This document shows, one piece after another, positions 11,876 to 19,978 of a stretch of 38,917 nt of DNA. A program made the position numbers and the translations under genes. The notes beneath the pieces are model-generated. The model was not told the DNA's origin and did no database searches. It saw nothing but the letters and a program-made list of their open reading frames with translations. Source of the DNA: an uncultured Pseudomonadota bacterium (lineage in GTDB: Bacteria > Bdellovibrionota_B > Oligoflexia > Oligoflexales > CAIYRB01); assembly GCA_903915625.1 (NCBI GenBank), contig CAIWTN010000240.1:1-38917 (forward strand), written 5' to 3'. The number at the start of each line of letters is the position of its first letter. The first letter of the stretch is position 1.

Positions 11876-11905
11876 TTGACTTTGATTGGCTGACCTGCAA
11901 ATAAT
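11876..11905 (+). promoter_or_regulatory. Possible promoter of the tRNA gene
   Basis: TTGACT (11876-11881), then an 18-nt gap, then AATAAT (11900-11905). This resembles a sigma-70 promoter 65 bp before the tRNA. The match is moderate and untested. Confidence 0.3.
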
Positions 11906-11970
11906 CTGTGTCTGACGATTTCCGCTTCAAAGATACATCTGCCTTTGGTATACCGTTGTTTCTCCATCAT

Positions 11971-12057
11971 GGCGGCATGGCGGAATTGGCAGACGTGCTG
12001 GACTCAAAATCCAGTGTCCGCAAGGACGTCCCGGTTCGACCCCGGGTGCCGCTACCA
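11971..12057 (+). tRNA. tRNA-Leu (anticodon CAA)
   Basis: An 87-nt class II tRNA with encoded CCA. The acceptor stem is GGCGGCA paired to UGCCGCU, closed by a terminal G1-U72 wobble, with discriminator A73 as expected for leucine. The anticodon stem CUGGA/UCCAG encloses the loop CUCAAAA, giving anticodon CAA (reads UUG). The long variable arm GUCC-GCAA-GGAC and the T arm CCCGG-UUCGACC-CCGGG are perfect. The 3' flank is a pyrimidine-only tract up to about 12080 that may help termination. Confidence 0.96.
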
Positions 12058-12083
12058 TCTCTCTTTCTCTCTCTCTTCTTAAA

Positions 12084-13331
12084 TTAGCCCAGACTTTTAA
12101 GTATCTCTAAAGCCTCCTCAGCTATTTGCTCTTGGAAACTAGCCATGGCCTCGGTGCTCGGCTTCGTTCTCAGAAACTCCTGCGTTCGGGCTATGATCTC
12201 TCGCTGTGCTGCGAGGATCGGCGGGAGGATGCCCGTGCCCTCGCGATTGTGCAGCACCACGAGGTTCATGTATTTACTCATCTCTTGCTCAGGCATCGGT
12301 CTCAGCAGTCTTTTAAGGCGAAGAGACTCTGCCTGCATTGGGACGGTAAGGCCGTCACTAAGTGCCAGCGGTACTTTGCCAGCTTCGACCCATATTGGCA
12401 CGGCAAGAGAAGTAGCAGGCTCGCCGAGCAACACCCACAGGGTCGCTAGTGAGTTTGGATTGCCTGGTATCTTGCCCTCGATCACCACTGCCGAGGCCGT
12501 AGAGTCACGATTGATCGTGTCGACGCTAGCGTACCATTCGGCGCTTTGGGATGTTTTTGTCGCCAGGTCTTCTAAGCTCGGCACCTGGAGCAAAGTATGG
12601 CCAAAATCGCGCGCTAGGCGGTTAAAAATAAAATCGACATCGACTGCCGTCCTCTGCTGTTCGATTAAGCTAGTCGCGCGTTCAAAGCGCAAATAACCAA
12701 CGCCTTCTCCGACTGCGCCGCTGCGAGAGAAGTTCGTATTAACCAGGTAGTGTTTAGGTGACTCATTCACCGACAGTTTTTTAAATCCGTGATTGTGCAG
12801 TTCAAAGATGGAAACCTCGCCAGAAGCATCCGTGACTACAAAATTGGTTTGTGCACCTAGATTAGGACCCAGTTTTTGCTGCAGAAACTTTTCAAAATCG
12901 CCAATGCTGGCGATCGTCCTCAGGGCCTCTGCCATGATGGCCCCTTCCTGGTCCTTTGCTTCCTTCGGATCTAGCGGAAGATTGTAGGCAACGGAATTAA
13001 AAATACCAAATCCTTGGTCATTAATGCCAGCAAACACAGTGCGCCCAGTTGTCTCTGTGTGGTCGGCGAGTCCGATATATTTGTGCGGCTTTGCGTCGAC
13101 ATAAACCACTCTGTTAGACAGATCATCGGTATCGCGATTTTTCCACATCAGTGGAGCTTGAGATGCGGTGGCGACGGCTGTCCAAGCTGCTGTGGTGCAG
13201 GCATCAGCCGGGGTATACGGCAGTGCTGCTGCCAGACACAATAATAATGAATGGCCTAATTGAAATACGTTTTTACACCAATGTTTAACACTGGAAGGCA
13301 TCGGCTGTATTGCGTACGTATCACTACACAT
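12084..13331 (-). CDS. Secreted Ntn amidohydrolase, C45/penicillin-acylase-like
   Basis: A 415-residue protein. The start is taken at ATG 13331, preceded by AGGGG at 10 nt. Longer versions reach back into the heme oxygenase gene and lack a signal peptide at the N-terminus. Residues about 22-44 are a signal peptide ending ...PADA, followed by Cys45-Thr-Thr. In N-terminal nucleophile hydrolases of the choloylglycine hydrolase, penicillin V acylase and acyl-CoA:6-APA acyltransferase (C45) groups, a Cys exposed at the mature N-terminus is the nucleophile. Here signal peptidase cleavage would expose it. Also visible are KNRD (Arg66, Asp67), TNFVVTDASGEV and HYLVNTNFS, which fit the fold. The likely reaction is hydrolysis of an amide bond (acyl-amino acid, lactam or acyl-homoserine lactone); the substrate is unknown. 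Only 31 bp separate it from the upstream heme oxygenase gene. Confidence 0.75.
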   Translation of the reverse strand: MCSDTYAIQPMPSSVKHWCKNVFQLGHSLLLCLAAALPYTPADACTTAAWTAVATASQAPLMWKNRDTDDLSNRVVYVDAKPHKYIGLADHTETTGRTVFAGINDQGFGIFNSVAYNLPLDPKEAKDQEGAIMAEALRTIASIGDFEKFLQQKLGPNLGAQTNFVVTDASGEVSIFELHNHGFKKLSVNESPKHYLVNTNFSRSGAVGEGVGYLRFERATSLIEQQRTAVDVDFIFNRLARDFGHTLLQVPSLEDLATKTSQSAEWYASVDTINRDSTASAVVIEGKIPGNPNSLATLWVLLGEPATSLAVPIWVEAGKVPLALSDGLTVPMQAESLRLKRLLRPMPEQEMSKYMNLVVLHNREGTGILPPILAAQREIIARTQEFLRTKPSTEAMASFQEQIAEEALEILKSLG

Positions 13332-13362
13332 GCTAGTGGATCCCCTTTTGATTTGAGGAATC

Positions 13363-13977
13363 TTAACTTGCCCGTAGCCATTCCAGCAACAGCCGAAATG
13401 TTTCGCGGGCACTTGCTCCAGATTCACTATATTCGCTGTCTTTGACGGCATTCTGCGCTTGTGAACGGAGTGACTGCCACATGGTGAGAGTCTCGCTTCC
13501 ATAGCCATTGTAAAAATGCATCCTCGTGTCATCCAAGTTTAAATTATTTAAAAGAGATCGCCTAATCACCTGCGCACCTAAAGTCGCTCCTTCAATCACA
13601 TATAGGATTCCGACACACTTGGGCAGGCTAGAGATTTTGGAAATCCCGGCATTCTTAGGTGACTCTGCGAGATCTATCGTCGATTCTCCTAATGCGATCA
13701 GATCCGCATGAATCCACTGAGTTTTAAAACGTCGCGCAATACTCAGTCCATCGCCGAATTCTTGAACATACTGGCTCAGTCTAGCCTCTAGCGGAGTATA
13801 AAAACCCAGCATTTTGATGAGGTGTGAGCGATATTCAGCAAGGGTGAGATCTGCCCTGAGCAGCGGCATGACGGATTCTATGGATAGATGTAGGTCGGCA
13901 GTTTCGGATTTTAAAAATTCGAAGAGCGAGGGATTAGCTGGGATGCTAGAAGGACTTAGTGTCTGCAATTCATGCAT
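13363..13977 (-). CDS. bphO: Bacterial heme oxygenase (biliverdin-producing)
   Basis: A 204-residue soluble enzyme that opens heme to biliverdin IX-alpha, CO and iron. Typical family length. His30 in SETADLHLSIE is the proximal heme ligand position. The distal helix signature is seen as GILYVIEGATLGAQVI, and HFYNGYG is the usual later motif. A ribosome site (AGAAGGGAATGG) lies just before ATG 13977. The gene begins 16 bp after the phytochrome stop codon, the standard arrangement in which the oxygenase supplies biliverdin to the phytochrome. The function is well supported by sequence and context. Confidence 0.93.
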   Translation of the reverse strand: MHELQTLSPSSIPANPSLFEFLKSETADLHLSIESVMPLLRADLTLAEYRSHLIKMLGFYTPLEARLSQYVQEFGDGLSIARRFKTQWIHADLIALGESTIDLAESPKNAGISKISSLPKCVGILYVIEGATLGAQVIRRSLLNNLNLDDTRMHFYNGYGSETLTMWQSLRSQAQNAVKDSEYSESGASARETFRLLLEWLRAS

Positions 13978-13993
13978 AAGATTCCATTCCCTT

Positions 13994-16744
13994 CTATTCG
14001 ATACATGGCAGGCTTACTGCCTTAAACGCGGCAAATAGTGCTTCCCGGTAAATAGGTTTTGTTAAATAAAAGCTGAAGCCAGCGTCTAGCCCCTTGCTCT
14101 TGTCTTTTGTCGAGGCGTAGGCGCTTAGGGCTATGGCAGGGATGGGGCTTAGTTGTCGTTGCTTCTCCTCTTCGCGCCAGAGGCGGATCAGGTCGTAGCC
14201 ATTTAGGCGTGGCATTGCAATGTCGGACACCATCAGGTCAAATTTCTGGCAGCGAAGTTTTTCAAGGGCCTCCTCGCCATTGGTTGCTGTGGTGACAGAT
14301 GCGCCATTTCTAGAGCAGATTAATTGGAGAGCATTTAAGGCGTCGGGTTCGTCTTCAGCGATCAATATACGAAGACCATTTAGCAGGTTTTTGGCTTCAT
14401 TTTTTAATTTCGTTTCTTTAGGTGGATTAGGCTCATGCGATTGTATCTGCTGGATGGGGAGAGTGATGAGAAAACGACTCCCGTGACCTGGTCCTTGGCT
14501 ATATGCGCTGATGTGGCCACCGTGCATTTCCGTGAGGCTTTTCACTATAGACAATCCGATTCCTAGCCCTCCGGCCTTAGTCGCCGCGCTGTTTTCTTGG
14601 ACAAATCGGTCAAATATTTTATCTAATTTTGCTGGATCGATACCGACGCCAGTGTCTTCGACTTCGATAGTACATTCTGACTGTGACTTTGCCAGTCTAA
14701 CTCGAATCTCACCTGCGGAGGGTGTGAACTTTATCGCATTGCTTAGCACATTCCATACTATTTGATGAAGGCGATCGGGATCTGCTGACAGAGTGAATTG
14801 CTCACAAGGCTGTAACTCAACAGTGATATTTTTTGCTGTTGCAGTCGGATTCATGCCTTCGACTACCTTTTGGACGAGAGCGTTCACATCAATATTATTT
14901 TTGATATCTATCCGCATCTTCCCTGAGATGATTCGGAAAGTGTCTAATAGATCATCGATCATAGCGACTTGCAGTTTGGCGTTGCGATCTATGATTTCAA
15001 TAGCGTTTTTGACCTCTGGATTCTGATCCGGGTTGTCGCGCAATAAATCAATCCACCCAATGATAATGCTAAGAGGTGTTCTAAGTTCGTGCGACGCATT
15101 ACTTAAAAATGCGTCCTTCGCTTTATCCTCTCTTTCTAAATTCTGATAGGATTCAGATAAAATCTGCATTCGTGAAAATGTTTCCTGGACGAATGCAGAT
15201 AAAAAATAGTGGGCGACCTCTTCGTCTTCTTCGCTCCAAGGCCGAGAGAAAAACCTAACCTTCTCTATCCACTCAGCAAAAGATGCGCGTGGAGTCATCT
15301 TTTCAATGGCTCCACTAGGGGGTACAGTTAAAGTATTGGGCTGACCGCCCCAACGTACTTCCTTCGCCTCTTCGGGGCGTACCCATATGACGAAGTCTTC
15401 AAAGTTACGTAGCAGTGGGACTGCTAGTGCTCCAGCAGCATTTGGGTCTGCCTCCGCGAGATCTAAGTCTTGCTTAAGGCAGTCGCTTTTCCATGCAACT
15501 AGAGAATTTTGGGAGTGTAGGTGATTTTCCAAGATTGCCAATGTTTTTGGGTTCATGGATGCGCCGAATATTGCCTTTTTATCACCTACCTTTACAATCA
15601 CCGTAGGACTAGAAGTCATGCTCAAGAGTCGCGGCCCTGATTCTTTCAGATTGAAATCTACTTCTTTACCGAGAGCTAGATCGTTCAAAAATGATTGCAT
15701 AAAAAGCAACGTGTCGTTGCGAACCCTTAATTTTCTTCTTTCACTAAGTTCGGCCAATTTTGCCGCCAGCATGCGGGCGACTAAATCAAAAACCTCCCGA
15801 CTTTCCCGGTCGGGATGCTTGGGCTCCCTGACTTGATGAAACGAAATTAAGCCCCAAAATAGGTCATTAACTCGTATCGGGAGCGACAATGTTGATCGGA
15901 CGCCCATGTTTTCGAGGTATTGGAGGTGTATCGGGGAAACAGCGCGAAGGATACTCATGCTGAGATCGAGATCCTGAGATGATATGGATTTGCTCACTAA
16001 AGGTACAGACTCAGCCTGGCTATCGGCGATAATGCGGCATTGATTTTTAAATAGGATAGCCCTTGTGGGTGCTGGGATGTCTGATGCTGGATATTTTAGG
16101 TGGAGAAACTCGGGCATTTCCTTTTGCTTTGCTTCAGCGATGACTTCGCCATTCCACCCTTGGTCGAAGCGGTAGATTAAGATTCGACCAAATCCGGAAT
16201 GTGCAAATAATTCATCAGCAGTAGCTTTACAGGCGTCCTCGATCGACGCCGATTCATTGAGTCTCGGTATTACATTTTTAATCAGCCGAAGCGAAGTGTC
16301 TTCAACTGTTTCAGCATCAATCTCAAATTCTAAAATTAGCTTTGACATTTGGCGATGACATTTCGCGGAACTGACCCGCCCCATCATTTGATCCGGAAGC
16401 TTCGCAAAAACATGGTGTGTTGATATTAATGCACAGAATTTATCACATGTATCAAATTGACTACGGTCTCCGATGTTGATCAGGTCATAGATATGTCGCC
16501 CAATCAGACTCTCAGCTGTCTCAATATTTAGGACTTCCTCAAAGTTTTTGCTTACTGCTTCGACAATCAGGGAATCCTCGTTTGCGATGATGATCAGGCC
16601 GCAACTTTGGATTGCGCCGCAGAATGCTATTGGCTCATGATCGCAGTCGATTAGATCACTAATTTTGTATGAGAGATTTTTTGACTTTTTCTCGAGAGCA
16701 TCTTTCATGCTGAGAAAGTAATCAGGTGGGGTCTTGTCGCTCAT
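13994..16744 (-). CDS. bphP: Bacteriophytochrome hybrid histidine kinase
   Basis: A red/far-red light sensor kinase of 916 residues. The start is ATG 16744, preceded by AGGTGA at 7 nt, rather than ATG 16786, which has no clear ribosome site. Domains: PAS about 34-130 with Cys34 in DCDHEPI, the biliverdin-binding position; GAF about 155-325 with YPASDIP and SPIHLQYLENMGVRSTLSL; PHY about 335-515 with the tongue motif PRASF; HisKA with phospho-acceptor His552 in NASHELRTP; HATPase with N box NVLSNAIKF, DTGVGI and GLGIGLSIV; and a C-terminal receiver with Asp841 in LMVSDIAMP and Lys in YLTKP. The usual HIPGxIQPHG after the chromophore Cys is changed to AFCGAIQSCG, adding two cysteines. Output partners are not obvious in the window. 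Confidence 0.95.
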   Translation of the reverse strand: MSDKTPPDYFLSMKDALEKKSKNLSYKISDLIDCDHEPIAFCGAIQSCGLIIIANEDSLIVEAVSKNFEEVLNIETAESLIGRHIYDLINIGDRSQFDTCDKFCALISTHHVFAKLPDQMMGRVSSAKCHRQMSKLILEFEIDAETVEDTSLRLIKNVIPRLNESASIEDACKATADELFAHSGFGRILIYRFDQGWNGEVIAEAKQKEMPEFLHLKYPASDIPAPTRAILFKNQCRIIADSQAESVPLVSKSISSQDLDLSMSILRAVSPIHLQYLENMGVRSTLSLPIRVNDLFWGLISFHQVREPKHPDRESREVFDLVARMLAAKLAELSERRKLRVRNDTLLFMQSFLNDLALGKEVDFNLKESGPRLLSMTSSPTVIVKVGDKKAIFGASMNPKTLAILENHLHSQNSLVAWKSDCLKQDLDLAEADPNAAGALAVPLLRNFEDFVIWVRPEEAKEVRWGGQPNTLTVPPSGAIEKMTPRASFAEWIEKVRFFSRPWSEEDEEVAHYFLSAFVQETFSRMQILSESYQNLEREDKAKDAFLSNASHELRTPLSIIIGWIDLLRDNPDQNPEVKNAIEIIDRNAKLQVAMIDDLLDTFRIISGKMRIDIKNNIDVNALVQKVVEGMNPTATAKNITVELQPCEQFTLSADPDRLHQIVWNVLSNAIKFTPSAGEIRVRLAKSQSECTIEVEDTGVGIDPAKLDKIFDRFVQENSAATKAGGLGIGLSIVKSLTEMHGGHISAYSQGPGHGSRFLITLPIQQIQSHEPNPPKETKLKNEAKNLLNGLRILIAEDEPDALNALQLICSRNGASVTTATNGEEALEKLRCQKFDLMVSDIAMPRLNGYDLIRLWREEEKQRQLSPIPAIALSAYASTKDKSKGLDAGFSFYLTKPIYREALFAAFKAVSLPCIE

Positions 16745-16959
16745 AGACAGGTCACCTCGATCCAGCGGACATGCCCAGCCGGCCATTATCCTACGGACTA
16801 ACAGAATGAAGTACGCGACGCTATTAAGAATTTTATAAGTTTATGGTCAAATTCAAGAACCGACTTAAGTTACGCTTGGATTTGCCGAAACGAGAAAGGC
16901 CTGCAAGTAAAAGCAGGTGAGTATTGTGAATTACCAAATAGCTTCGAGTAACCGAACTC
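16745..16959. other. Divergent intergenic region, bphP / PEGA gene
   Basis: A 215-bp region that must hold the promoters for both directions. Only a short CCTGC/GCAGG inverted repeat (16900-16917) was noticed. No confident promoter or operator can be named. Confidence 0.4.
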
Positions 16960-18651
16960 ATGAATCGAAATGATTTCGTGCCATTGCTAATTTTTGCTCT
17001 GTCCCTTACGGGCAAAGCATATGGTATTGAGGCCGATTGTTACGACAAAGGCGACAAATACTTTATCCCGGCGGCAAACCTGCTTGAGGCTAAGAAGAAG
17101 GCGCTTCTGTGTTTTTTCGCGGAAATTACGGTTAAATCAAGCACCAGGGAAGATAACCGAGAGGTCGAATTCACCCAGGAGCTCAACCTTGAGGCCAAGA
17201 GTTCAGTCATTGATTGGCAGGGTTTACGTCGGACGGAGTCCCCAAACCTCTATCAATGGGCTATTAAAGATGTGAACGAAAATCTGAAGCACCTAGCGCA
17301 TGCGAATGAAAAGAGGATCATTCCAGTAGAAAAAGAGGTCCAGGAAGTTTGGCGCTCCAACGCCATCAAAAAAGAGGTGATTGAAATCACCTCCAAGCCT
17401 CAAGGAGCGGTTGTTACCTTTGACGGAGTCGAGAACGCGTGTGTGACGCCGTGCAAACTGGAAGTTCTTGATGGGTCTCATGCCATCGGACTTTGGAAGC
17501 AGGATTATAGTCGGCTATCGGGCACTATTAGTGTCGATTCTCGTCATGATTCATTCGGCTTTGAACTCAAAGAAAACATCGGACGGATAGCCTTCGCTGA
17601 TTGTCCTGTTGCGACATCGGTTAACATCGATGGCAATAAGTACGGAAATACCTCTGACTCAGTCATGAAGCTGGCTCCAGGTAGTTATGTTCTTGAGTTT
17701 GAGCATCCCGAATACTTCAAGAACACACAAAAAATCTCGGTAAGAGTCGGTGATAATTCAAAAGTGACATGTGCGATGAAGCCTAAAATTGGCGGTATTG
17801 AAATATCTGCTCGTAGTTCTCAGGGCGAACCCGTCAAAGCTAATATCGAAATTGACGGCATTCTCGTGGGTAAGACTCCGGGAACCTACGAGGTTCGAGC
17901 CGGATCACGTCGAGTAAGGATTTCCACAGCCGATGAAGCTTGGGAAGATACAACTATAGTCCAAAAAAGCTCGATAAGTCCGATTGTTGCCAAGCTTACG
18001 CCGATAGTGTCTGAAGAAGAAAAGATCAAAAGAAAGAGCTACCGCTCCTTTTCGACGATGATCGAAATCGGCTCAATGGATGACCTAAAGTTCATAGAAA
18101 AGAGTTCTGGTGCGGAATACAAATTTGAGGACTGCCGGGAGAGTGGTGACCCAAGCGAGGGAGACACTGGCCGTTTTATACTAGCGAAGAATCTGACCGA
18201 TAATTTTGGCATCAACATAGGCTACCTAAGTGGGCGCTACCAGGTGTGCCATATGTACTACGAACCTAAAACCTATGAGGCGCTAAGGTCCCGCTACAAT
18301 GTCGAGTTTCAGGGGGCAACCTTAGGCCTAAATTACTCGCTCTTCACCCAGTGGAATCAGGTTCAAAACCCATCCGATCGAAGCTTTACCAGATGGTTCG
18401 ATTTGAGGCTCTCTTATATGCCCAATCTGAGCATATCTCTCCAAAAAGAACAAACCCAAGGAAAGACCAGTTACGCATTGCCTGGTGCAATCCTTGGGGA
18501 GTTTTCGCTCGTCACGTGGACTTTTGATATGGTCAAAATCTCACTGATCAATGTTGGATACATTGGACAGTTCAAGCTACCCGAAGACAGCGCCGTCTCG
18601 CTGGGCGATTTTTCCCTGCTATCTTATTTCGGCTTTGGCCTATCGTTTTAA
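16960..18651 (+). CDS. PEGA-domain envelope protein with LPP20-like N-terminus
   Basis: A 563-residue exported protein. The signal peptide covers residues 1-22 with cleavage after AYG. Residues 25-135 (AANLLEAKKKALLCFFAEIT and following) resemble the helical LPP20/FlgT-type domain found in envelope lipoproteins. Three PEGA-like beta repeats follow, near 143-200, 208-272 and 277-345. They are recognised by patterns such as GAVVTFDG..TPCKLEVLDGSH, NIDGNKYGN..LAPGSYVLEFEHP and IDGILVGKTPGTYEVRAG. The last 200 residues alternate polar and aromatic residues and end ...GFGLSF, suggesting a small outer-membrane barrel or sandwich with terminal Phe. The function is unknown; a structural or surface role is inferred. 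Its stop codon overlaps that of the convergent LPP20-like gene. Confidence 0.7.
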   Translation: MNRNDFVPLLIFALSLTGKAYGIEADCYDKGDKYFIPAANLLEAKKKALLCFFAEITVKSSTREDNREVEFTQELNLEAKSSVIDWQGLRRTESPNLYQWAIKDVNENLKHLAHANEKRIIPVEKEVQEVWRSNAIKKEVIEITSKPQGAVVTFDGVENACVTPCKLEVLDGSHAIGLWKQDYSRLSGTISVDSRHDSFGFELKENIGRIAFADCPVATSVNIDGNKYGNTSDSVMKLAPGSYVLEFEHPEYFKNTQKISVRVGDNSKVTCAMKPKIGGIEISARSSQGEPVKANIEIDGILVGKTPGTYEVRAGSRRVRISTADEAWEDTTIVQKSSISPIVAKLTPIVSEEEKIKRKSYRSFSTMIEIGSMDDLKFIEKSSGAEYKFEDCRESGDPSEGDTGRFILAKNLTDNFGINIGYLSGRYQVCHMYYEPKTYEALRSRYNVEFQGATLGLNYSLFTQWNQVQNPSDRSFTRWFDLRLSYMPNLSISLQKEQTQGKTSYALPGAILGEFSLVTWTFDMVKISLINVGYIGQFKLPEDSAVSLGDFSLLSYFGFGLSF

Positions 18652-19253
18652 CGAGCTCCCTGATCATTCTCGTGAGCGAGGCCTTCGAAAAATGAGCTCT
18701 GGGCATTTAGCAGTGAGGCGCGGATCTGCGCGTTACCGCCGTTGGCTGTCGTCGCCTCACGAAGTTGGCGCTGGAGTTCCGCTTTATTGATGGCCAACTT
18801 TGCGACACAACGAAGCTTCAACACACGTTCCCCAGATTCGTCGCTTTGCTCGACTTTTTCCCAGTAGCGCTGGGTAGTCTTAACACCGCTGAGCTTTGAC
18901 TGGCTCAGGAATGCAGTGAGGGCCTCGTAGCCAGGATCGCTCGCCGCATCTCTCTCGTTGACCTGGCCGCTCGTTGAGATGTGCTCCTTGATATAGCGCG
19001 CCATAGAGGAACGGCCATCTAATTCTGCCGCTTTCAAACAAGCTTCTGTCCGACTATTTGCTCCCATGCTTACCTGAGAAACGAAGATGACATCGCTTGA
19101 TTCCTCGGCCATTGCTATAGAGCCATCCGCCCATGCTGGGGTCTCGCTTTTGTTAGCAATTCTTTCGATGACGCGAGACTCTTTGAATTCTTTCGTCGAT
19201 GCCGTGACGCAGCCCTGGGATAGTAACGTGAAAGCGATGACTTGGCGTAACAT
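18648..19253 (-). CDS. LPP20-like exported (lipo)protein
   Basis: A 201-residue protein. The start is set at ATG 19253, preceded by GGAG with 7-nt spacing. The ATG at 19271 has no ribosome site and would push the signal peptide inward. The N-terminus MLRQVIAFTLLSQGC looks like a lipoprotein signal with an imperfect lipobox (Ser-Gln-Gly-Cys). The body has the LPP20 pattern: 'ETPAWADG', then a Ser/Ala-rich helix with repeated Ala-x-x-Asp (ACLKAAELDGRSSMARYI), then 'QRYWEKVE' and 'RCVAKLAI'. LPP20-family proteins are outer-membrane associated and of unclear function. It is the last gene of the long minus-strand array. Confidence 0.65.
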   Translation of the reverse strand: MLRQVIAFTLLSQGCVTASTKEFKESRVIERIANKSETPAWADGSIAMAEESSDVIFVSQVSMGANSRTEACLKAAELDGRSSMARYIKEHISTSGQVNERDAASDPGYEALTAFLSQSKLSGVKTTQRYWEKVEQSDESGERVLKLRCVAKLAINKAELQRQLREATTANGGNAQIRASLLNAQSSFFEGLAHENDQGAR

Positions 19254-19290
19254 GTGGGTACTCCAGCTCATTTTTAGTAAGTAAACGATG

Positions 19291-19316
19291 CGGCGTCCGC
19301 CTCTAAACAGACGCCG
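19291..19316. other. Hairpin between TPR and LPP20-like genes
   Basis: CGGCGTC and GACGCCG make a perfect 7-bp stem with a 12-nt loop. On the minus strand no U tract follows, so it is not a classical terminator there. It could stabilise the upstream mRNA or attenuate the last gene. Confidence 0.35.
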
Positions 19317-19351
19317 AAAAGGAAATAAAATTCCGATAACCTAGCTAATGC

Positions 19352-19966
19352 TTACTTCAATAATTCAAGAGCTGCCTTAGCTGTGGGGTCATTGGGATAG
19401 ACTGCAAGTACGTTGTGATACGCAGATTTTGCCTCGGTATTTTTCTTCAAATAGCCTAGGCAAAATGCCTTCTGCACTAAGAAAGTTTGATCACTGGGAT
19501 ATAGCTTAAGCATTTTCTTTGCGGTTTCTAGTCCATCATCAAACTTTCCAAGCATGATGTCCGCGCGAATCTGGTTCCAGCTGGCAGCGTAATGATCCGG
19601 TGAAATTGAGAGAATCTTTTCTGATACGCTAGCTACATCGCTCCAGCGAGCCTTAGCTACATAGACATTCATCAGGCCGAGTAGTGCTTCCACTGACTTG
19701 GGCTCTGCTTCTGTTGCTCTCGTATAATGTTCTAGTGCATTGGCCGTGATGCCGGAACTAAGGAACAGATAACCTAAACGTAGATTCAGAATGTATGAAT
19801 CTGGCTGTCTTTTCTGAGCCTTCGCGATCACAGCGACGGCGTCTTTGTAGTTGTGCCTTTGCTCAAACTTGTACGACTCGCTAAGTTCATCCGCGACATC
19901 AACGTATGATGCGGCCTGTGCCGAAACTGGAGATAGAAGAGCTAAGCTAAGAAAAAATGATTTCAT
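19352..19966 (-). CDS. Periplasmic TPR protein
   Basis: A 204-residue protein. The signal peptide covers residues 1-18 with cleavage after AQA. Four to five tetratricopeptide repeats follow, recognisable from A/L-L-G-Y/L...A..Y patterns such as NLRLGYLFLSSGITANALEHY, EALLGLMNVYVAKARW and VQKAFCLGYLKKNTEAKSAY, ending in a capping helix. TPRs mediate protein-protein contacts; no catalytic motif is present. The gene starts 12 bp after the barrel gene, and its AGGAGT ribosome site overlaps that gene's TAG stop. The two are therefore translationally linked and may form one complex at the outer membrane. Confidence 0.85.
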   Translation of the reverse strand: MKSFFLSLALLSPVSAQAASYVDVADELSESYKFEQRHNYKDAVAVIAKAQKRQPDSYILNLRLGYLFLSSGITANALEHYTRATEAEPKSVEALLGLMNVYVAKARWSDVASVSEKILSISPDHYAASWNQIRADIMLGKFDDGLETAKKMLKLYPSDQTFLVQKAFCLGYLKKNTEAKSAYHNVLAVYPNDPTAKAALELLK

Positions 19967-19978
19967 CTGCGATCACTC

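Noticed and set aside
12126-12696. Plus-strand frames of 107 and 183 codons
   Set aside because: They lie antisense to the C45-like hydrolase, whose motifs and operon position support the minus strand.
13332-13532. Longer version of the hydrolase starting inside the heme oxygenase gene
   Set aside because: It would bury the signal peptide; ATG 13331 has a ribosome site and a proper signal sequence.
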